Source of the DNA: Desulfonauticus sp.
Lineage (GTDB): Bacteria; Desulfobacterota; Desulfovibrionia; Desulfovibrionales; Desulfonatronovibrionaceae
Reading direction: 5' to 3'
Assembly: GCA_030950395.1 (NCBI GenBank)
Contig: JAUZRP010000006.1
Span: forward strand, 1-64,000
Length of the DNA stretch: 64,000 bases
Part shown: positions 17,783 to 25,331 of the stretch, one piece after another
How the letters are laid out: every line of letters begins with the position of its first letter
Numbering within the stretch: position 1 is the first letter of the stretch
Program-made: the position numbers and the translations under genes
Notes under the pieces: generated by a model
Told to the model about the DNA's origin: nothing
Seen by the model: the letters and a program-made list of their open reading frames with translations, nothing else
Database searches by the model: none

Positions 17783-19114
17783 CTAACGAAATAAAAACAA
17801 AGAGGCAAGACCTAAAAAAGTAAAAAAAGATCCACTATCTGTTAAAGTGGTCAGAAAAATAGTTGAAGCGTGGGCTGGATCTCGGCCCAAAGCTTTTAAG
17901 ATCAGAGGAATAGAAGCCCCTGCTACTGCTCCAAAGATCATATCCAAGACCAAAGCTACTCCCATCACCATGGCCAATTTAAAATTATGAGTCCATAGAT
18001 ATACTCCAGAATAAACTAAAACAGCTACTATCAATCCATTTACAGCTCCAACCCTTGCTTCTTTAAGCACAGCTCTCCAGAATTTTTTGGGCTGAAAAGC
18101 TTCTAAAGCAAGTTGTCTAATCATAACCGCCAAAGCTTGCTGTCCTGTATTTCCTGCTTGGTTGGCTACAATAGGCATCAACACAGCTAACACAGCCATT
18201 TGAGCAATAGTGCCTTGAAAGTGATTCACCACACTAGCAGAAATAATGGAATTAAAAACGTTTAGTATGAGCCAGGGTAAACGTTTTTTAACAGAGTATA
18301 TCCAGGGAGTGTTTAAAGTTTCATCAGAGCCAGCACCGACCATAGTCTGCATGTCTTCGCTGGCCTCTTCCTGAATAATATCAATAACATCATCAACTGT
18401 AACAATACCCAGCAATCTCATCTCATAGTCAACCACAGGTATGGCCAATAAATCGTATTTACTCAACAACCGAGCTACTTCTTCCTTATCCTGATCGTAA
18501 GTCACAAAAACAAGTTGTTGGTTTCGCTCCTGCAGTAGACTATTTAAGGTTTTAGCAGGAGGACTTAACAGCAGGTCTCTTAAAGATAACACTCCAATAA
18601 GATGTCTTTGCTCATCAACAATATAGGCATAGTACGGTATTTCAATTTCTCCAGCATTATCCCTTATAAGCTGGATAGCCTGATCTGCGGTTAAATTACG
18701 ATCCAGAACCAAAATTTCGGTGTTCATCACACCGCCAGCAGTTTCTGGATCAAATTTTAAAAGATCTTTTATCCTGACAGCATCTTCTTTTTCCAAACGT
18801 TTTAATATCTTGGCTCTAACATCAGGATCCATCTCACTTAAAATATCTGTCGCATCGTCAGGAGACATCTCTTCTAATAAATCAGCAGCCACAGCAGGAG
18901 GCAAAGTGGACATAAGCTCTACCCGCTCGTGGCGTTCCATCTCAGCAATATACTGAGCACTGACTTCCAGAGGCTGGCTTAAAATAAACGCCCTTTGTTT
19001 TTCTAAGGGCAAATCTTCCAGCCTATCTGCCACGTCAGCAGGATGGAGATTGTCCACCTGAGCAGTATTAAGAGTATTTGCTTGAGTTTTGATTTCTCTG
19101 TTCTCCTTTGACAT
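17783..19114 (-). CDS. mgtE: Magnesium transporter MgtE
   Basis: The 443-residue protein has the MgtE N-terminal superhelical domain (HPADVADRLEDLPLEK, SPDDATDILSEMDPDVRAKIL), then a CBS pair including ILVLDRNLTADQAIQLIR and IPVVDYEMRLLGIVTVDDV. The C-terminal domain has about five spans with VLMPIVANQAGNTGQQALAV, the ion pore region. MgtE is a Mg2+-gated channel: cytosolic Mg2+ bound between the N and CBS domains closes it. I chose ATG 19114; the frame is also open to a TTG at 19150. The operon continues with the nitronate monooxygenase gene. Confidence 0.95.
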   Translation of the reverse strand: MSKENREIKTQANTLNTAQVDNLHPADVADRLEDLPLEKQRAFILSQPLEVSAQYIAEMERHERVELMSTLPPAVAADLLEEMSPDDATDILSEMDPDVRAKILKRLEKEDAVRIKDLLKFDPETAGGVMNTEILVLDRNLTADQAIQLIRDNAGEIEIPYYAYIVDEQRHLIGVLSLRDLLLSPPAKTLNSLLQERNQQLVFVTYDQDKEEVARLLSKYDLLAIPVVDYEMRLLGIVTVDDVIDIIQEEASEDMQTMVGAGSDETLNTPWIYSVKKRLPWLILNVFNSIISASVVNHFQGTIAQMAVLAVLMPIVANQAGNTGQQALAVMIRQLALEAFQPKKFWRAVLKEARVGAVNGLIVAVLVYSGVYLWTHNFKLAMVMGVALVLDMIFGAVAGASIPLILKALGRDPAHASTIFLTTLTDSGSFFTFLGLASLFLFR

Positions 19115-19192
19115 GGCGCTTGACTTAAACCAAAAACTCTCTGAGGTCAAAAAATATTTTGCTTACAATTTTTTAGCCTTTAAAAACAAACC

Positions 19193-19221
19193 TTTACTTT
19201 ACATCCAAAAAGAATTATAAA
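19193..19221 (+). promoter_or_regulatory. Predicted sigma70-type promoter for the coiled-coil membrane protein gene
   Basis: TTTACT (19193-19198), a 17-nt spacer and TATAAA (19216-19221) lie 42 nt before the ATG at 19264, with a purine-rich ribosome site in between. It also separates this gene from divergent mgtE. Confidence 0.5.
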
Positions 19222-19263
19222 TAAATTAACTATAATCCCAATCAAAAAGGGGAATATATTATC

Positions 19264-19686
19264 ATGTTTAAAAAATTAGTTTTTTGTTTTATTTTCTTAA
19301 CCTTCTTTACTTCTAACGCCATAGCAGCTCAAACTGGATTTACCCAAAGAGATAGAGAACTACTCATTGAACTAAAGGTAAAAATGCAAGAAATTGACAA
19401 ACGTTTTGAGCAAATTGACAAACGTTTTGATGAGGTTAATAGTCGTTTTGAACAGATTATTAATTTTATGTGGATGTTGGTGGTTATCTTTTCTTCCATG
19501 ACTGCTGTTACCATTGGCTTTGCCATGTGGGATAGAAGATCTATGGTCAGGCCTTTTGAAGACAAAATAAAAACATTAGAGCAAGAAAAGATCTCTAAAA
19601 TATTTAAACTCATAGAAACTATGAAAATTCTGGCCAAAACAGATCCCAAAATCAAAGACGCCTTAAAACAGGCCAATTTACTATGA
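19264..19686 (+). CDS. Small exported coiled-coil membrane protein of unknown function
   Basis: The 140-residue protein has a signal peptide (LVFCFIFLTFFTSNAIAAQ). A coiled-coil heptad segment follows, with two exact IDKRFEQ/D units and a third related one (NSRFEQI), then a transmembrane helix (MWMLVVIFSSMTAVTIGFAMW) and a basic and coiled C-tail. Proteins of this shape are common hypotheticals in Desulfovibrionales and hydrogenotrophs; I recognise no enzyme domain. It is transcribed alone on the plus strand between divergent mgtE and convergent mtaB, which ends 4 nt away. Confidence 0.75.
   Translation: MFKKLVFCFIFLTFFTSNAIAAQTGFTQRDRELLIELKVKMQEIDKRFEQIDKRFDEVNSRFEQIINFMWMLVVIFSSMTAVTIGFAMWDRRSMVRPFEDKIKTLEQEKISKIFKLIETMKILAKTDPKIKDALKQANLL
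19391..19434 (+). repeat. 21-bp heptad-coding direct repeat
   Basis: ATTGACAAACGTTTTGA occurs at 19393 and again at 19414, a period of 21 bp that encodes the heptad IDKRFEQ. A recent internal duplication is likely because the DNA is identical. Confidence 0.9.
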
Positions 19687-19689
19687 TAC

Positions 19690-20961
19690 CTAAGCTTTCA
19701 CAACAAGCGATGCTTGCTTTCTCCAAGAAAAATTGTCTATTCTAAGTTCTATTGGGTTGGCTAAAACCAAACTCCTTGGAGGAACGTTCACTGGAGAAAT
19801 AAATTTTACTTTCACATAATGCTCTGTAGTTCCTGTTCTGCTATTTTCTACTATTACCTGAACAAACTTGAGTTTTAATAATTTTCTCAAAAAATCAGAT
19901 TTTTTTTGGGCAATTATTGTTCTTAAAATAAATGCCCGTTGTTTTTTGATGGTCAGGGGAACCTGATCTGCAAAGCTAGCAGCTCTGGTTAAAGGTCTTG
20001 GAGAATAAGGGAAAATGTGTCCATAGGTTAAGGGAAGCTGATGCAAAACTGTACAGGTCTCCTCAAAGTATTCATCTGTTTCTCCAGGAAAACCAACCAC
20101 TACGTCCACGCCAAGTCCAAACTCTGGCCAAATCTGGAATAAATTGTTACAAAATTCTAAAACATCTTTAGCCTGATAATGACCTCTACCCATTTTTTTT
20201 AAAACAACGTCGCTTCCACTTTGAAGAGAAATGTGCAAATGAGGACAAATAAAATCATATTTTTTTAGCGTACGAAAAGCTTTTTCGTTTAAGTCTGCAG
20301 GCTCAAGAGAGCTCAATCTCAATCTCAGAGGATACTTGTTAAAGTCAAAATTTTTGCCTAAAAAATCAATCAGATCCCAAAAGTCTATCCTAGGAGCCAA
20401 ATCCTTGCCATATTGATGCAAATTTATCCCACTCAGGGTGATTTCTTGAAAGTTTTTAGTGCCTAATCTTTTTAGCTCGTTTAGAATTTCTTCTGGTTTT
20501 CTACTAATGGGTCTGCCTCTGGTAAAAGGGACAATACAATAAGCACACTTTTGAGAACAACCATCTTGAATCTTAAGCACCGCTCTGGCGCGAAAATAAT
20601 CACTAATACCAGAAAACACGTTATTGATATTTGTATGTTGAAAAAAAGAAAATTTCTTTTCCTGAGGAACTACAGTGTTAACGCCTTTCCACAGAGCTAA
20701 CTTTTCCCCCATTACCTGACAAGCACAACCTACCAGCACTATTTTTTTTTCCGGAAAATGGGTATTTAAATAATTAACTTCTTTTTTGAGGTCAGTGATA
20801 GCTTTTTGAGTTACTGCACAGGTATTTAAAATTATTACCTCTGCTTTAGATAAAGACACAGGATGTTTATTTTGCTGAATTAAAATTTCGGTTAAGGCCT
20901 GGGTTTCATATTGATTTATTTTACATCCAAAAGTCTTTATAAAAAAGGAGTTAAAGTTCAC
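19690..20961 (-). CDS. mtaB: tRNA (t6A37) methylthiotransferase MtaB
   Basis: This radical SAM enzyme (423 residues) adds a methylthio group to t6A37 of tRNA. The N-terminal UPF0004 domain opens FFIKTFGCKINQYETQ, where TxGCKxNQYE distinguishes MtaB from MiaB and RimO. Further cluster cysteines are in LNTCAVT and VGCACQV. The radical SAM motif CSQKCAYC sits near residue 135, and a TRAM-like C-terminus follows. The start overlaps the end of mnmA by 11 nt, so both tRNA-modifying enzymes are coupled. Confidence 0.93.
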   Translation of the reverse strand: MNFNSFFIKTFGCKINQYETQALTEILIQQNKHPVSLSKAEVIILNTCAVTQKAITDLKKEVNYLNTHFPEKKIVLVGCACQVMGEKLALWKGVNTVVPQEKKFSFFQHTNINNVFSGISDYFRARAVLKIQDGCSQKCAYCIVPFTRGRPISRKPEEILNELKRLGTKNFQEITLSGINLHQYGKDLAPRIDFWDLIDFLGKNFDFNKYPLRLRLSSLEPADLNEKAFRTLKKYDFICPHLHISLQSGSDVVLKKMGRGHYQAKDVLEFCNNLFQIWPEFGLGVDVVVGFPGETDEYFEETCTVLHQLPLTYGHIFPYSPRPLTRAASFADQVPLTIKKQRAFILRTIIAQKKSDFLRKLLKLKFVQVIVENSRTGTTEHYVKVKFISPVNVPPRSLVLANPIELRIDNFSWRKQASLVVKA

Positions 20962-21994
20962 CTGTAATAATACCTCCAGCCAACACCTGTCCCTGTCTCG
21001 AATACACAGCTAAAATTTGACCCGGCGCTGGCTTTTCTTCTTTGTCTTCAAAAAGAAAACACAGAATATGTTTTTTTACCTCTTGAAGCTTTGCTTTTTT
21101 GGGAGATTGACGGTAGCGAATTTGAAGATAAATCTCTTTGGGCCAATTTTTTAGATTAACTAAAAAATTAAACTTCTCCCCCACCACACCTTTGGCCTGT
21201 AAGTATGCTTTAGGACCCACATAAAGCGTATTGCTAGAAACATCTTTTTTTAGCACGTAAAGGGGTTCTTTGTAAGCAATACTAAGCCCCCTTCTTTGTC
21301 CCAACGTATAATTCCACAATCCCTTGTGCTCCCCAATAACTGTGCCATCCAGAAGTTTTACAGGTCCTCTACTATCCAACTCCACTCCATGCTGAATTAA
21401 AAACTGTCGATAGTCATTGGGTATAAAACAAACTTCCTGACTCTCTTTTTCTATATATGGAGTTAAATCTGATTGTTCTATTTCTTGTAAAATCTGCTCC
21501 TTAATTTTGTCACCTAAAGGAAATATTAAATATTGTAATCTATCATAAGGCACCAGAGATAAAAAATAACTCTGATCTTTTCTTAGATCTTTACCTCGAA
21601 ATAATAAATACACATTTTTTTCTGTTCTTAATTGCACGTAATGGCCTGAAGCAATTTTGCTTAGACCTAGAGATAAAGCCTGCTTTAAAAGCAAACCAAA
21701 TTTTATCTTAGGATTACAAAGGGCACAGGGATTAGGCGTAAAACCATTTTTATAAGCCCAAATAAAAGGTTTGATTACCTGTTGAAAAAACTCTTCTCTT
21801 AAATCTAATCTAACTAAAGGAAAATTAAAACAGTGAGCTAACCTAACTAAGTTATTCCAAATTTTTTGTTGCTTTTCTGATTGATCCACAAATACGCCGT
21901 GAATACCAACAACCCGATATCCTCTGCTTTTTAAAGTTAATAAAGCACATAGACTATCAACTCCACCACTTAGCAAAACTCCTACTTCTTCCAT
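20951..21994 (-). CDS. mnmA: tRNA-specific 2-thiouridylase
   Basis: MnmA (347 residues) adenylates and thiolates U34 of Lys, Glu and Gln tRNAs. The PP-loop motif SGGVDS spans residues 9-14. The catalytic cysteines are Cys90 (NPCALCN) and Cys189 (SQEVCFIPND). The segments GHYVQL, RGKDLRKDQSYFL and TLGQRRGL complete the family pattern. It follows gatC-gatA and overlaps mtaB, forming a translation-quality operon. Confidence 0.96.
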   Translation of the reverse strand: MEEVGVLLSGGVDSLCALLTLKSRGYRVVGIHGVFVDQSEKQQKIWNNLVRLAHCFNFPLVRLDLREEFFQQVIKPFIWAYKNGFTPNPCALCNPKIKFGLLLKQALSLGLSKIASGHYVQLRTEKNVYLLFRGKDLRKDQSYFLSLVPYDRLQYLIFPLGDKIKEQILQEIEQSDLTPYIEKESQEVCFIPNDYRQFLIQHGVELDSRGPVKLLDGTVIGEHKGLWNYTLGQRRGLSIAYKEPLYVLKKDVSSNTLYVGPKAYLQAKGVVGEKFNFLVNLKNWPKEIYLQIRYRQSPKKAKLQEVKKHILCFLFEDKEEKPAPGQILAVYSRQGQVLAGGIITGEL

Positions 21995-22066
21995 GTATCT
22001 CTCTTAAAACAAAAAAATAAAAATACAGGAACTCACCTAAGCAACGATAACCACTAAAAGCTTAAA

Positions 22067-23536
22067 TTAAGCTATAGAAGGCAAAGGAAGCTTTTCGGTT
22101 ATCTGCTCTAATTTAAAGGCAGTATCCAAAAGTCTTTTCTCGTCTAGCCAATTGCCAATAAGCTGCACACCAACAGGTAATTTGCTGTTTTGTCCCAATC
22201 CAATGGGGATAGTAATACCTGGAAGACCAGCTAAATTTAGAGACGTAGTATAAATATCTACAAGATACATTTGAAGTGGATCTTGGGTACGTTCTCCTGC
22301 TTTAAAAGCCGTGGTTGGACTAACAGGAGCCAAAATAAAGTCACATTTGCTTAAAGCCTGATCAAAGTCATTTTTAATTAACCTTCTCACTTGAGCAGCT
22401 TTTTTATAATAGGCATCATAATATCCCGCAGATAACACATAAGTACCCAGCATAATTCTTCTTTGCACTTCATCCCCAAATCCAAGACTGCGAGAAAGCA
22501 CATACATTTCTTCTAAATTTCTAGCCTGTTTTGCTCTAAAACCATACTTGACTCCATCAAATCTTTCCAGATTGGAGGAAGCTTCTGCCATAGCCAGAAT
22601 ATAATAGGTGGCAATGGCATATTCTGTATGAGGAAGACTTATTTCCACAATTTCAGCCTTAATTTTTTGCATATCCTGAACAAATTGTTCAATACTTTGA
22701 GCTACTTCTGCATCTAAACCTTTCTCAAAATATTCTTTGGGAAGACCTATTTTTATACCTTTCAAGTCTCCAAGAGTTAAATTTAGTAAATCAGACTCTA
22801 CAGGTTGTTGAATACAGGTAGAATCTTTTGGATCTGCTCCTGCAATAACGCTCAACATTAAAGCAGCATCCTGCACTGTTTTGGTAAGAGGTCCTGCCTG
22901 ATCAAAAGAAGAGGCATAAGCAATAAGCCCAAATCTAGATACTCTCCCATAAGTGGGCTTTAGCCCAACCAGACCACAAAAAGCAGCAGGTTGTCTAATA
23001 GATCCCCCTGTATCAGAGCCAATAGCTGCAAAACATTGCCCTGCAGCCACACTAGCAGCAGATCCACCGCTAGATCCGCCAGGCACGTATTCTAAATTCC
23101 AGGGATTTTTAGTAGGACCAAAGGCAGAATTTTCTGTAGACGACCCCATGGCAAATTCGTCCATATTTTGTTTGCCCAGAATAATAGCTCCGGCCTGCTT
23201 TAACCTGACCACAACTTCGGCATCATAAGGAGGAATAAAATTTTCTAAAATTTTGGAAGCACAAGTGGTCCTAAGATCTTTGGTAGTAAATACGTCCTTT
23301 AAACCAATAGGAATACCCCAAAGAGGCTTTTCAGAATTATAACCTGCCTTATCCAAATCTTTTGCTTCTGTAAGCACTTCATCTTTATCTCTTAAAGTAA
23401 TAAAGGCATGAATGTTTGACTCTGTCTTTTCTATTTGTTCCAAACAGGACAAAACCACTTCTTGCACACTTATTTTTTTTGTAGCCAACAGTTCTTTTAT
23501 TTCAAAAATACTTTTCTGCACAAGTTCCTGCATCAT
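22067..23536 (-). CDS. gatA: Aspartyl/glutamyl-tRNA amidotransferase subunit A
   Basis: GatA (489 residues) is the amidase subunit that releases ammonia from glutamine to convert Glu-tRNA(Gln) and/or Asp-tRNA(Asn). The catalytic triad is visible as Lys80 (PIGLKDVF), cis-Ser155 (PGGSSGGSA) and Ser179 (SDTGGSIRQPA). The start has GAGG six bases upstream. gatC precedes it; gatB is not in the window, so the complex is encoded at two loci. Confidence 0.97.
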   Translation of the reverse strand: MMQELVQKSIFEIKELLATKKISVQEVVLSCLEQIEKTESNIHAFITLRDKDEVLTEAKDLDKAGYNSEKPLWGIPIGLKDVFTTKDLRTTCASKILENFIPPYDAEVVVRLKQAGAIILGKQNMDEFAMGSSTENSAFGPTKNPWNLEYVPGGSSGGSAASVAAGQCFAAIGSDTGGSIRQPAAFCGLVGLKPTYGRVSRFGLIAYASSFDQAGPLTKTVQDAALMLSVIAGADPKDSTCIQQPVESDLLNLTLGDLKGIKIGLPKEYFEKGLDAEVAQSIEQFVQDMQKIKAEIVEISLPHTEYAIATYYILAMAEASSNLERFDGVKYGFRAKQARNLEEMYVLSRSLGFGDEVQRRIMLGTYVLSAGYYDAYYKKAAQVRRLIKNDFDQALSKCDFILAPVSPTTAFKAGERTQDPLQMYLVDIYTTSLNLAGLPGITIPIGLGQNSKLPVGVQLIGNWLDEKRLLDTAFKLEQITEKLPLPSIA

Positions 23537-23563
23537 ACCATACCTCGTTTAGTTTTTAATAAT

Positions 23564-23848
23564 CTATATAATCTTAGGAACAACAAAAAAATCTTCATTA
23601 GGCTCTGGAGAATTTTTTAATATCTCTTGTTTAGAAAAATATTTCTCTACTTTATCTTCTCGCAAAATACTTTTGTTTGGACAAGGAGAATAAAGTGGTT
23701 CCACATCTTTTGTATTCAGTTCGTTTAACTTTTCCATGTAGTCAAGTATCCTGGTCAATTGTTCTTGATACAATTCTTCCTTTTTAGAAGAAAGCTCTAA
23801 CTTTGCTAATTGGGCTATTTTTTTTACTTCTTCTCTACTTAAAGACAT
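23564..23848 (-). CDS. gatC: Aspartyl/glutamyl-tRNA amidotransferase subunit C
   Basis: GatC (94 residues) is the small belt that holds GatA to GatB. The family pattern is clear: EEVKKIAQLAKLELSSKKEE at the N-terminus, then LTRILDYMEKLNELNTKDVEPLY (shown in part: LNTKDVEPLYSP). It starts the gatC-gatA-mnmA-mtaB series. Upstream is a 400-bp repeat-filled gap containing its promoter. Confidence 0.95.
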   Translation of the reverse strand: MSLSREEVKKIAQLAKLELSSKKEELYQEQLTRILDYMEKLNELNTKDVEPLYSPCPNKSILREDKVEKYFSKQEILKNSPEPNEDFFVVPKII

Positions 23849-23925
23849 CTAACACTCCTACTATTTATAAAGATTTTGATATACAATTTTTTAAATTCGA
23901 AACAAAAAACTATATCTTTCCTAAG

Positions 23926-23958
23926 CATCACGGGCAGACACATAGGTCTGCCCCTACT
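23926..23958. repeat. Dispersed palindromic repeat, copy 2 (GGGCAGAC/GTCTGCCC)
   Basis: A perfect 8-bp stem GGGCAGAC (23932-23939), loop ACATAG and GTCTGCCC (23946-23953). The flanks CATCAC and CCTAC match copy 1 at 7,750. Confidence 0.88.
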
Positions 23959-23975
23959 TGTTATTATATGTAAGA

Positions 23976-24004
23976 TTTCGGGCGAGCGCCCATCGCCCCT
24001 ACGA
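23976..24004. repeat. Related palindromic repeat (GGGCGA/TCGCCC variant)
   Basis: GGGCGA (23980-23985), GCGCCCA loop, TCGCCC (23993-23998), ending CCTACGACC like copy 1 of the GGGCAGAC family (CCTACGAC). Stem sequence differs but layout and right flank are shared, so it looks like a subfamily member. Confidence 0.65.
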
Positions 24005-24009
24005 CCAAT

Positions 24010-24260
24010 CCCTTCACCATTCACCAATCACCCTCTATCCTCATCTAAAACCTCTACAACCTCTAGAACATCTAAAACCTCTAGAACCTTCACCCATCGC
24101 CTATAGCCTTTTGCCCCTAGCCTATCACCCTTCACCTATAAACCATCCACTATCCACCATGAACTAATCACTGCTCACTGTTCACAGATCACTGATCACC
24201 CATCACCTATAGCCCATTGCCCATAGCCCATTGCCCAACCACCAATCACTAATCACCAAT
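24010..24260. repeat. Degenerate low-complexity repeat tract (TCACCAATCAC / CATAGCCCATTGCC)
   Basis: About 250 bp without a gene is built from short imperfect direct repeats: (CCTCTAGAACATCTAAAA)n, (TCACC-AATCAC)n and (CATAGCCCATTGCC)n, which is doubled exactly near 24,208-24,238. It separates gatC from the 3' end of the DUF3782 gene and just enters that gene. Similar words recur around 7,690-7,850 beside the Rpn remnant. Confidence 0.8.
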
Positions 24261-25241
24261 GATCTTCACATCCTCTGGATCAACATACGCCTCTATGCCA
24301 AGTTTACTCGCCACTTCATAGGCCTTATTTTCTATCATTGGAGAAATTACTATCTTTTTATCTACTTTTTTTCCCTCTTTTTGCTCGTAAAACCTAACTT
24401 TTCTGTCAAATATATACATATCTGCTTTACTTACTGAAGATTTTATCTCTATAATATAAAGTTTACCATTTTTTATAACCACGTCTAATTCCACTTGATC
24501 TGGATGACCAAATACTTCTCCTGCCTCGTCATACGACAGATACCTCTCTACCTTCATGCCTGTTAGTTCTGAGAGTATATCCCTTATGGCATTTCTAAAG
24601 GCCTTTTCTGAATTAAGCCCCCATCTAGCGCCCAAGGCGCCTATGGTTTTATCTATCCTCCTATCCACTCTTTTTATCTCATCTAAGGTCTGCTGCCACT
24701 TTTTGTCTGATTCTTCTTTTAACTCCCGCCACTTTCTGTCAGACTCTTCCCATTTTTTTAACGCATAATCCCATCTCTTATCTGACTCTTCTTTTAATTC
24801 TCGCCATTTTCTGTCTGACTCTTCCCACTTCTTTAACGCATAGTCCCACCTCTTATCTGACTCTTCTTTCAGCTCTCGCCACTTTCTGTCTGACTCCTCT
24901 TTTAATTCTCTCCATTTCTTGTCAGATTCTTCTTTTAATTCCCGCCACTTCTTCTCTGACTCTTCTTTTAATTCTTTCCACTTTCTGTCAGACTCAGCCC
25001 ACTTCCTTTCTGAGTCCTCTTTTAACTCTCTCCATTTTCTGTTAGACTCTCTTTTCATGTCCTGAAGTTCTGCAAGCATTTTGTCAAACTTAGACTCTGT
25101 TTCCTGCTTATTAGCAAAACTGTTCACGAGTATCTTCCACAATACATATCTCACCTCAGGATGAGCGTCTATAATACCAGGAAGTTCATCATATATTATC
25201 CTTTTTACTTTAGTATCTAAGTCTTTGGTTTGTATAATCAC
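24249..25241 (-). CDS. DUF3782-type coiled-coil protein with PD-(D/E)XK nuclease-like domain
   Basis: The protein (about 330 residues) has a short helical N-terminal domain, a central charged helix (residues about 65-210) of repeated RKWRELKEESD units, and a C-terminal domain. The C-terminal domain shows VELDVVIKNGKLYIIEIKSS, the D...ExK pattern of PD-(D/E)XK nucleases. This is the organisation of DUF3782 proteins, whose function is unknown. GGGAG sits directly before TTG 25247 but at a normal distance from GTG 25241, so I prefer the GTG start. It could be a DNA-processing or defence-type nuclease; that is inference from the fold motif only. Confidence 0.82.
   Translation of the reverse strand: MIIQTKDLDTKVKRIIYDELPGIIDAHPEVRYVLWKILVNSFANKQETESKFDKMLAELQDMKRESNRKWRELKEDSERKWAESDRKWKELKEESEKKWRELKEESDKKWRELKEESDRKWRELKEESDKRWDYALKKWEESDRKWRELKEESDKRWDYALKKWEESDRKWRELKEESDKKWQQTLDEIKRVDRRIDKTIGALGARWGLNSEKAFRNAIRDILSELTGMKVERYLSYDEAGEVFGHPDQVELDVVIKNGKLYIIEIKSSVSKADMYIFDRKVRFYEQKEGKKVDKKIVISPMIENKAYEVASKLGIEAYVDPEDVKIIGD
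24690..25052 (-). repeat. Hendecad-coding repeat array in the DUF3782 gene
   Basis: 33-bp units encode RKWRELKEESD variants (11 residues). Two copies of a 75-bp higher-order unit encode KRWDYALKKWEESD followed by RKWRELKEESD (25 residues). An 11-residue period predicts a right-handed coiled coil. Near-identical DNA between units points to recent expansion. Confidence 0.9.
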
Positions 25242-25331
25242 ATTCAACTCCCTTTGCTCTCCCGAATAAAAAAATTTTAATCAATTCTAATAGTTATGCT
25301 AAAGTACTTTTAAATCTTTTTTTGAATTATA

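Noticed and set aside
24010-24250. Possible CRISPR array
   Set aside because: Repeats are short, imperfect and without regular spacers, and no cas genes are present.
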